Part shown: in pieces, positions 7,507 to 14,071 of the stretch
Layout: every line of letters starts with the position of its first letter
Numbering within the stretch: position 1 is the first letter of the stretch
NCBI GenBank assembly: GCA_021736785.1
Contig: JAIPFF010000047.1
Span: forward strand, 1-43,323
DNA: 43,323 nucleotides
Reading direction: 5' to 3'
Source: Thiohalocapsa sp.
GTDB lineage: Bacteria; Pseudomonadota; Gammaproteobacteria; Chromatiales; Chromatiaceae
Notes under the pieces: generated by a model
Database searches by the model: none
Seen by the model: only the letters and a program-made list of their open reading frames with translations
What the model was told of the DNA's origin: nothing
Made by a program: the position numbers and the translations under genes

Positions 7507-9630
7507 TCAGGGCAGATCCTGCAGCGGCACGGGATAGACGTGCTCGCCGGACGGACTGCCCTCGGCCAGGCTCACCCAGCGGTCGGCGTCGGCGTTGTAG
7601 CGCTCGTAGAGCCGCAGCTTGGATTTCAGCCGTGTGATGAAGTCGAGTTGGCGCTGCGCGCCCCAACGCGACCAGGTGTCCAGGTCCAGGCGCATGACGT
7701 CGCTCTGATAAGGCAGGCCTTCCAGGTATTCCGCCAACAGCCCGAGGTCCGCCAGGGATTTTGCTTCCGGACGGTTGGCGAGGTTCGGATCGCGGGTGTA
7801 TTGGGCCGCCAGCGAGCGGAGGTTGTCGAAGAAGGCATCCGGCTCCAGCAACCCCGCGTTGGCCGCGTCCAGCACCTGCTTCAAGACGTTGTGCAGGTCG
7901 CTCAGTTGGCGCTTCGTCAGCAGCAGCCGCGCATCGACGGTGCGCATGGTGGGGTTGACCAAATCGCGATCGCTGATCCAGCCCTCGAAGACCTGCGGCG
8001 CGGCGGTGCGCTCCATGCTGCCGAGATAGGCAAGCTGCATCGCGTGGCCGAGGCTGTCGACCAGGCGGCGAATGCGCGCCGCCTCCTCGTCCTCGCCGGA
8101 TCGAGCGGCCGGCGGGCCCGACGGCTGCTCGAGGGTCGGCGTCGGCGTCGATGCCGAAGGCAGCACGGCCCCGCCCGTCGCCGCGCGCTCGATTTGCGCC
8201 ACCACCGCCTCCGCAAGGGCTTGCACCTGCCGTTTATAGCGCTCCGTGGAGCCGGTCTCGACAGGGATATACAACGACTCCTGGATCGCGGGATTGGCCG
8301 CGAGCGCCCGGAATTGTGTCTCGGCGCTGGCGTGGTTGCCCGCGCCTTGCGGCGTCTTCAAGTGCAGCACGAAGATGCCCACGTCCTCCGACGCCGCGGC
8401 CGAGCGCACCTGCTCCGCACGCAGGCCCGTCGTCGACTCGTCGCCCTCCAGCGCACCGGCGTCGGTAATCAGCACCAGATAACGGGCGCCGAACTGCCGC
8501 CATGGGATTTCGTCGAGGGCGAGCTTCACGCCCGCGTAGGGATCTTCGTCGAAGCGGTCGGTGGTGACCGACGCCTCGCGCAGCGCGCCCGCCTTGCTCA
8601 GGAAGTCCGTGGCCGTGGTCACTTGAGACGGGTCGACGAACATCCGGGCGACGTATTCGAGCTGCTTGGCCCGGCCGGCGTCGGCGCTCTCGGCACGAAA
8701 CGCCACCAGGCCGAAGGCGACCTTGTCGAGCAGGTCCGAGCCTTCGACGCGCTCGTAGACCTTCTTCACCGCGTCCCGCGCCTCGTCGATGTACGGCTGC
8801 ATGGAAATGGTCGAGTCGATGACGAACACCACGGCCGCACGAAAGGCCTGCAGCTTGCGGACTTCGCCTTGCGGTTCACTACCGGCGTCCGACGGTGCCG
8901 ACGGCGCGGATGCCCGAGGAGTTGCCGTAGGGGAGACAGGCGCGGCTGCAGGCGGCGCTTCGCCCGCGCCGGAGGCCGACTCCGAGGCGGCAGGCGCCTC
9001 GGTCTTCGTCACGGATGCGACCTTGAGCCCCCGCATCAGGTGCCCGGCATCGGAGAAGAACTCCTCGTAGCCGAGAATCGGCAGCAGGTAGAAACGCTCG
9101 TTGATGTCGATGTGCCGATTCGGCTCGATCGCGACGACGCGCGGGTCCGTATTGCCGTCGATGATGCTGCCGGTCAAGGGCTTGACCGCGGATGCCGGAT
9201 CTTCGGACGCCATCAGGGCCTGAAGGCTGTCCCATTCCTCGAAGAACAGCGTTCGCTCCCGCCGGGCGCCCGGATTGGTGAATGCGACGGCCAGTTGCTG
9301 GCGCCACGGCACCGTCTGCCCGGCGTCCACCCAGCCGCGCACCGCGCCCTTGGCATCGACGCCGACCTCGATCCAGGAGCGGCCGTCTTGTTCCTGTTTG
9401 CCGTAGACGTAATAACGGGTGAAGGCGTCGATCAGCTCACCGTTTTCGGCGCCGGGGACCGCCACGAGCTCCGCGCCGGGGCGCGTCAGCACCCGCTCGT
9501 GAAGGCTCTGCTTGCCCGCTTGCTTGAGCGGTGTCCGCTCGGCGTCCGCGGCTGCGCCGGTGGCAACGCACAGCGCGCAAACCAAGCACGCTGCCAGCGA
9601 GACGATTGTTTGCCGTAGCCCTGGTTCCAT
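7507..9630 (-). CDS. Secreted VWA-domain protein resembling the periplasmic half of PpkA
   Basis: 707 residues with a Sec signal peptide (hydrophobic ~8-26, AAADA cleavage region). Residues ~45-112 look like a bacterial SH3-type domain (HERVLTRPGAEL ... GAVRGWVDAGQ). After an alanine/proline linker (~212-255) comes a VWA domain with MIDAS-like DSTIS (272-276) and conserved stretches GLVAFR, YAGVKLALDEIPW, RYLVLITDAGALEG and FVLHLKTPQG, followed by a helical C-terminal region with GWISDRDLVNP and LLLTKRQLSDL. These are the features I associate with the C-terminal periplasmic region of the T6SS threonine kinase PpkA. Here the kinase domain and membrane anchor are replaced by a signal peptide. 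First gene of the leftward operon, divergent from 10015. Confident about VWA and secretion; PpkA relationship is from recognised motifs, not a search. Confidence 0.9.
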   Translation of the reverse strand: MEPGLRQTIVSLAACLVCALCVATGAAADAERTPLKQAGKQSLHERVLTRPGAELVAVPGAENGELIDAFTRYYVYGKQEQDGRSWIEVGVDAKGAVRGWVDAGQTVPWRQQLAVAFTNPGARRERTLFFEEWDSLQALMASEDPASAVKPLTGSIIDGNTDPRVVAIEPNRHIDINERFYLLPILGYEEFFSDAGHLMRGLKVASVTKTEAPAASESASGAGEAPPAAAPVSPTATPRASAPSAPSDAGSEPQGEVRKLQAFRAAVVFVIDSTISMQPYIDEARDAVKKVYERVEGSDLLDKVAFGLVAFRAESADAGRAKQLEYVARMFVDPSQVTTATDFLSKAGALREASVTTDRFDEDPYAGVKLALDEIPWRQFGARYLVLITDAGALEGDESTTGLRAEQVRSAAASEDVGIFVLHLKTPQGAGNHASAETQFRALAANPAIQESLYIPVETGSTERYKRQVQALAEAVVAQIERAATGGAVLPSASTPTPTLEQPSGPPAARSGEDEEAARIRRLVDSLGHAMQLAYLGSMERTAAPQVFEGWISDRDLVNPTMRTVDARLLLTKRQLSDLHNVLKQVLDAANAGLLEPDAFFDNLRSLAAQYTRDPNLANRPEAKSLADLGLLAEYLEGLPYQSDVMRLDLDTWSRWGAQRQLDFITRLKSKLRLYERYNADADRWVSLAEGSPSGEHVYPVPLQDLP

Positions 9631-10014
9631 TCCTTCACGTACCCCTTATCGTATCGCCGCGCCCGCCAGCAGACGGCCTGCGAGGGGCGGCATCGGAACG
9701 CGGCGCGCCGCCCGGTTTAGAGTCCCTGCAATCCAGCGAGCACCGACCTGGCCGGTGCGATGCCGGCCAGGTCGGCGCGGTCCGGGCGCGGTCCGGGCGC
9801 GGTCCGGGCGCGATCCGGGCGCGGTCCGGGCGCGATCCCGGCGCGATCCGGGCGTGCAGGGTGCCCCGCCTGTCTTGGCTGCTTAAGCGCTGATAAAGTA
9901 CACGAAAATGGCGACTGCCCCAACGCGTGCGAAGCGGGCACGCCCTCTGCCGATCTGGCGGCAGGGATGACCGACCGATCAGTCGGCCCTTCAGATTCTC
10001 CCGAGAAACGGCAC
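9631..10014. promoter_or_regulatory. Divergent intergenic region with 11-bp repeats and AT-rich promoter-like island
   Basis: This 384-bp region separates the leftward VWA operon from the rightward paralogue gene and must hold promoters for both. It contains the 11-bp repeat array at 9775-9851 and, to the right, a short AT-rich island (about 9885-9912) that stands out in GC-rich DNA. There, TGTCTT and TAAAGT are separated by 17 bp, a weak sigma70-like match oriented towards 10015. On the other strand AAGGGG and AAGGA precede the ATG at 9630. No clear operator palindrome was found. Confidence 0.45.
9775..9851. repeat. 11-bp tandem repeat, seven copies
   Basis: Seven consecutive 11-bp units of consensus GCGCGRTCCGG, where position 6 alternates between G and A; the sixth copy has a one-base change (GCGCGATCCCG). 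It lies in the divergent promoter region between the VWA operon and its paralogue partner gene. Eleven bases is close to one helical turn, so the same DNA face is presented in every copy. It could be a protein-binding array or simple slippage DNA. Confidence 0.9.
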
Positions 10015-12318
10015 ATGGACGCAACGCGCATCGCGAGTCTGCTCTATCCCGCACTCGAGCCACGTCTGGCCGACGCCGAGCAGGACTGGAATCAGGTCGA
10101 CGCGCTGCGCATGCTGCTGCGCAGGCACCTGCCGCCGGTGACCGCATCGCTGTTCGCCCGCGCCAGACCGGTCGCCGGGCAATCCGGACGCGTCGATCAC
10201 TCCGGGCGCATCGACCATTTCGAGCGCATTGAATGGTACAGCGATCTCGCCGGCGAGCCCGTGCCGCTGGACGACCTGGCGGACGACGAGCGCGCCCGTA
10301 TGTTGGCGCTGGTCGAGGACCGGCTGAACAGTATTCGCCATCTCGCGGCCCGCTTGGAAGCCGCCGCGGATACCGACACCCCGGCGGACGGCCCGAGTGC
10401 CGATTTGCTCCACCGGGCCGCCCGCTATCCGCATCCGAACTGCATCTACGTTGTCGCCGGCGAGCCGGTGCTGACCTACTGGGGTCTGGAGACAAAGGGC
10501 TCCGGGCGGCGCGGTGCCGGCCCGGTGGCGGACCTCCCGCCTACCCCGTCCGCCTGGCAACGCCTGCGCCCGGTCTTGCTGGGCACGGTGGCTGTCGGCC
10601 TGGTGCTCGCACTGGCGCTGGGCGCCTGGCACTGGCGCCAGCAACACCTGGAGGACACGCTGGCGGCGGAGTTGGCCGCCGGCCTGGCCGCCGAGTGCGA
10701 AACGACGGCGATTCTGCAGGCCTTGCATGCGCGGCTCGAGCGCATCGACCGCGACGGCGAGCGGTTCCCCGAGATCCGCCTGGACACGGAGCGCGAGCTG
10801 CATCGATGCGCCGACGCGGCGGACCTGGAGGCTCGGCTTGCGCAAGCCCGCGAGGATTGCTCGGCGCTGCCCCCGCTCGCCGATGCGCTGGCCTATCACG
10901 ACACGGCCGAGGCGCCGTTCGATGGCTTGCTGTCCGCGCTGAACGCCCTGCAAGCCGACTGCACCCTGGCCGACGAGATCACCGCTCGCCTGGCCGCGCT
11001 CGGCGGCGATTGCAGCGGCGCCACGGCACTCGCGCAGGAACACCCCGCACGCCCGGACGCGGGCTACCCGCTCGCGGGACCGATTGCGGCGGTGGCAAGG
11101 GAAGCGGCGGCCTGCCGGATCGCCGCAGACCTGTCCCCGCGCATCGCGCGGGCCGGCGGCGACTGCGGGGCGCTGCGCGCACTCGACCGCGAGCTCGGCC
11201 AGCGCATCGCGGCGTCCGCGGACGCGCTCGCCGGCGCCGTCCCCGCCACCGGCGGCGCACCGACACCGGGCGCGGGGCTCGATCGCGAACGCGGGCCGCT
11301 CGCCGCGCTGCACGCGGAGCTCGACGGCAAGCTCGAGCGCTGTGCCTTGGCGGACAACCTGACCGCGCGGCTGGCCGAGGCACAGGGGGATTGCGTCGAG
11401 CTCGCATCCCTGCGCGAGCATGTTTCACGACAGGGCGACACCGAGCCGCCCTTCGACGGACTCGCGCTTAGGCTGGACGCGGCTATCGGCCAGTGTGCCG
11501 CGCTGAACGACTTGGAGCTGCGCTTCGTGCGCGCACAAGGCGATTGCGTAGCGGTCGCGGCCCTGGAAGGCGAATTGGAGGGCTGGCGCGATAACCTGCG
11601 CTTTGCGGATATTCGCGCCCGCGTCGGCGTCGAGGCCGCCATTTGCGCCCGGGCGAGCGCGCTGGAGCAGCAAATCGCCGACGCCGGCATGAACTGCGAC
11701 GCCTTGCGCGCGCTGGCGGGCGACTCGCGCGACTCGGGCGAGCGCGCGGGGAGCCATTTCGAGACGGCAAGACAGGCGCTGAAGGCCAAGCTGGCGCGCT
11801 GCGACATACTCGCCCGATTCGCCAGCCGCCTGGACGGCGCCGGAAGCCACTGCGGCCGATTGAAAGCCCTGCAGCGCGACCTCCGCGGCGCTTCCGGAGG
11901 CGAGTCCGGCGACGATCTGGCGCCGATTCGCCAACGCCTGGCGAAGGTCCTGGAGCCCTGCCGGCCCAAGCCGGTGGCGGCCAAGCCGCCGCGCGGTGCC
12001 GGTGCCTACGCGATGAGCGGAAATTGCAACGGCAACCTGGTCATCTCCCCCGCGGGGGGCTACCACGGCGACCGCGTCCGCCACATCGTCAGCATCGAAC
12101 CACCGGCGAATGCCCTTATCGGCAAGGTGGTCTCCGACAACCGCGGCTGCCGCAACTGCCGCTTGAACAAGCGCAACGCCACCACCTGGAGCGTCCAGCT
12201 CTACTACGGCTGCAGCGGCCGCGGCACCGTGCCGATTGCTTACAGTGCCTATGATCGGGGCGGTAAGCTGGTCTGCAGCGGCAAGGGCGTTGCCCGCTGC
12301 CTGGGGCGGCGGCGTTGA
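10015..12318 (+). CDS. Single-pass membrane protein with periplasmic cysteine repeats and C-terminal Cys-rich domain
   Basis: 767 residues from the ATG at 10015; an in-frame ATG at 9967 would add 16 residues and cannot be excluded. The N-terminal cytoplasmic part (~1-183) holds LRRHLPPVTASL and IEWYSDLAGE, matching the protein encoded at 1-1953. One membrane helix lies at ~186-206. The periplasmic region then has at least seven units with a GDC...C spacing of ~70-85 residues (for example AREDCSALPPL, LGGDCSGATAL, AGGDCGALRAL, AQGDCVELASL, AQGDCVAVAAL). The final ~100 residues differ: a compact domain rich in Gly, Asn and Cys (SGNCNGN, RGCRNCR, YYGCSGRG), probably beta-rich and disulfide-linked. 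It diverges from the VWA/TagTSR-like operon. No named family recognised; a sensor or scaffold linking cytoplasm to periplasm is an inference. Confidence 0.85.
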   Translation: MDATRIASLLYPALEPRLADAEQDWNQVDALRMLLRRHLPPVTASLFARARPVAGQSGRVDHSGRIDHFERIEWYSDLAGEPVPLDDLADDERARMLALVEDRLNSIRHLAARLEAAADTDTPADGPSADLLHRAARYPHPNCIYVVAGEPVLTYWGLETKGSGRRGAGPVADLPPTPSAWQRLRPVLLGTVAVGLVLALALGAWHWRQQHLEDTLAAELAAGLAAECETTAILQALHARLERIDRDGERFPEIRLDTERELHRCADAADLEARLAQAREDCSALPPLADALAYHDTAEAPFDGLLSALNALQADCTLADEITARLAALGGDCSGATALAQEHPARPDAGYPLAGPIAAVAREAAACRIAADLSPRIARAGGDCGALRALDRELGQRIAASADALAGAVPATGGAPTPGAGLDRERGPLAALHAELDGKLERCALADNLTARLAEAQGDCVELASLREHVSRQGDTEPPFDGLALRLDAAIGQCAALNDLELRFVRAQGDCVAVAALEGELEGWRDNLRFADIRARVGVEAAICARASALEQQIADAGMNCDALRALAGDSRDSGERAGSHFETARQALKAKLARCDILARFASRLDGAGSHCGRLKALQRDLRGASGGESGDDLAPIRQRLAKVLEPCRPKPVAAKPPRGAGAYAMSGNCNGNLVISPAGGYHGDRVRHIVSIEPPANALIGKVVSDNRGCRNCRLNKRNATTWSVQLYYGCSGRGTVPIAYSAYDRGGKLVCSGKGVARCLGRRR

Positions 12319-12616
12319 GAGACCAAGCCGGGGACCGCGCCGACGATGGCGCCGAGCGAAGGTATCTCGAGCACCTAGAGCCCGCCGGGCGCGCTGCGGG
12401 CCGCGGGAAGCAGGCCCGCGGAACCTGCGTCGGCAGTGCACCGCCCGGGAATCAGAAAACACGTGGCGAGCAGAATCCCCATCGCCGCCCTTGCACTGGT
12501 GGCGCTCGGTGCCGCGGGCGTTGGTGCGCAACCGTCGGCACGCAACGCGCCGTGACGCGAAAACACCGCGGGCCGCCGGCTTGTTCGATGCGCCCCGATC
12601 GGCTAGGGTCGGTGTC

Positions 12617-12988
12617 ATGAAATTCGCGCAGATCGAAGACGACGGGACACTGCTGATCGAGGCTTACGCCGCGGATCGCGTTCGTGTGAACGGGCGGGAC
12701 TACAGCGCCGGTGTGGCGGTATCGGCCCGGCGGATCATGCCGGAATGGGGCCCGGCCGGCGTGGAGGCCCTCAGCGCGGCGGACATCGAAGCGCTGCTCG
12801 AGACCGATCCCCAAGTGGTGATTCTCGGCACCGGCGCGCGGCAGCACTTTCCGGACCCGGCGGTGCTCGCCGCATTGATGCAGCGGGGTATCGGCATCGA
12901 GGTCATGGATACGGGCGCCGCCTGCCGCACGTACAATATTCTCGCCAGCGAAGGGCGCCGCGTGGTCGCGGCGCTGTTGCCCGGCTGA
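12617..12988 (+). CDS. Mth938-like (NDUFAF3/DUF498 family) protein
   Basis: 123 residues. The start is the ATG at 12617; the frame is open further upstream but that part is arginine-rich non-coding sequence. The sequence has the Mth938-domain layout: an N-terminal strand region with the motif VNGRDYSAGVAVS, then MPEWGP, then VVILGTGARQHFPDP, and GIEVMDTGAACRTYNILASEGRRVVAALL at the end, the typical conserved core of the family. Members are small cytoplasmic proteins common in proteobacteria; the mitochondrial relative NDUFAF3 is a complex I assembly factor, but the bacterial role is not established. It stands alone, after a 298-bp gap in which I see no convincing gene or terminator. Confidence 0.92.
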   Translation: MKFAQIEDDGTLLIEAYAADRVRVNGRDYSAGVAVSARRIMPEWGPAGVEALSAADIEALLETDPQVVILGTGARQHFPDPAVLAALMQRGIGIEVMDTGAACRTYNILASEGRRVVAALLPG

Positions 12989-13333
12989 GCCGGGCGGCAT
13001 CCGCAGTACTTCGGCACTGCGGGCACTGCGGGCACTGCGGGCACTGCGGGCACTGCGGGCATTATCCCGGCGATGCCTCGGCATCGTTGCCAGATCGGCT
13101 CATCCAGATCCGCTCGTTCGAAGGCCATCATCCGGAGCCGACGATTCGCCGCCGTTGATCCGCCTTGGCCGCAGCGCTCGTCGGGCCGCAGCCGTGTCTG
13201 GCACGGCCCCGCCGCCGCAGGATCCGGTCCGCCCCGACCCGCCGGGCGCCGGATGCCCGAGTGCCGCATCGCTCGACGCCTGCGCTATCATCGCGCACCT
13301 TGGTTTTCCCCTGCCCCGAAGCCGTTACCGCCC
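12989..13333. other. Intergenic region with a short tandem repeat, no gene seen
   Basis: 345 bp between the Mth938-like gene and the next gene. It holds the 9-bp repeat at 13014-13058. Open frames crossing it in either direction are arginine/alanine/serine-rich and have no ribosome site or recognisable domain, so I treat them as chance. No clear promoter hexamers were seen. Confidence 0.6.
13014..13058. repeat. 9-bp tandem repeat, five perfect copies
   Basis: Five uninterrupted identical copies of GCACTGCGG, beginning 26 bp after the stop of the Mth938-like gene; the following bases GCATTATCC break the pattern. It is intergenic. Each unit contains the short inverted pair GC..GC but no stable hairpin is obvious. 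Confidence 0.95.
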
Positions 13334-14023
13334 ATGGACCGCAAGATCGTACTCTCCGTGCTCGCCGCCGCCCTGTTCTCGTTCCTGGGCATCTGGATGC
13401 TGCTGTCCGCTTTTCCGGACGAGCGCGCCGGGCTGCGGCTGTTTCCCTGGGACGTCGAGCGCGACGAGCTCGGCCGAACCCGGGTGTTCGACCTGACACT
13501 CGGCGAGAGCACGCTGGCCGATGTGCGCGCGCTGCTCGACGAAGAAGGCAAGATGAACCTGTTCGTATCGCCGGACGGCAGCTACTCGGTCGAGGCCTAT
13601 TTCGACAACATCATGCTCGGTAACCTGCGCGCGGACTGGATCGTGTCACTGGATGTGCCGCAGGAGCAGTTGGCACTGATATACGATCGCGGCCTGCGCG
13701 TCAGCAAGACGGGCAGCGGCAGCCGGAAAGTCAAGCTCGACCCCGTCGACGCCGAAGCGCTGGTCGACAAGCCGATCCGAACGCTGACCTACCTGCCCTG
13801 GAAGAGCCTGGAGCCCGAGGATATCGGCGGCAACTTCGGCACGCCGGCGGAGCAGCGCACCGAAGAAAGCGGGGTCGTGCACTGGCTGTATCCGGAGCGC
13901 GGCATGGACATCGCGCGCGACCGCAACGGCGGCGTCGTCATCCAATACCTGAATCCGGATGATTTCGAGCGCGCAATGGCGCCGCTTGCGGATGCACCGC
14001 CGAAGGCAGAGGCATCGGGCTAA
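13334..14023 (+). CDS. Membrane-anchored protein of unknown function
   Basis: 229 residues from the ATG at 13334. An N-terminal hydrophobic segment (~5-25, after MDRKI) is an uncleaved anchor or signal; the rest is hydrophilic and probably periplasmic. The body reads like a folded domain, with FDLTLGESTLADVRALL, which resembles a short helix-strand module often used in lipoprotein/SmpA-type small domains, and later LPWKSLEPEDIGGNFG and GVVIQYLNPDDFERAM. I do not recognise the family. It lies alone between an intergenic repeat and the convergent ribonuclease gene, whose stop is 48 bp away; the short hairpin at about 14059-14073 could serve the end of either. Confidence 0.82.
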   Translation: MDRKIVLSVLAAALFSFLGIWMLLSAFPDERAGLRLFPWDVERDELGRTRVFDLTLGESTLADVRALLDEEGKMNLFVSPDGSYSVEAYFDNIMLGNLRADWIVSLDVPQEQLALIYDRGLRVSKTGSGSRKVKLDPVDAEALVDKPIRTLTYLPWKSLEPEDIGGNFGTPAEQRTEESGVVHWLYPERGMDIARDRNGGVVIQYLNPDDFERAMAPLADAPPKAEASG

Positions 14024-14071
14024 TCCGGGGCCGCGTCCTGCCTTCGCCGTCCGGCGCCGACCGCATCGCGG

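Noticed and set aside
7405-9618. 737-codon open frame on the plus strand opposite the VWA gene
   Set aside because: Arg/Gln/Val-rich shadow of a high-GC gene; the minus-strand protein has a signal peptide and recognisable VWA motifs.
9775-9851. Possible CRISPR array
   Set aside because: Units are 11 bp and contiguous, with no spacers and no cas genes.
1-12318. A complete type VI secretion cluster
   Set aside because: No sheath, baseplate, Hcp, VgrG, ClpV or TssJLM genes are in the window; only regulatory-module relatives are seen.
12463-12555. 30-codon GTG-started ORF that looks like a bare signal peptide (IPIAALALVALGAAGVGAQ)
   Set aside because: No ribosome site and almost no mature protein follows; likely chance or a decayed gene.
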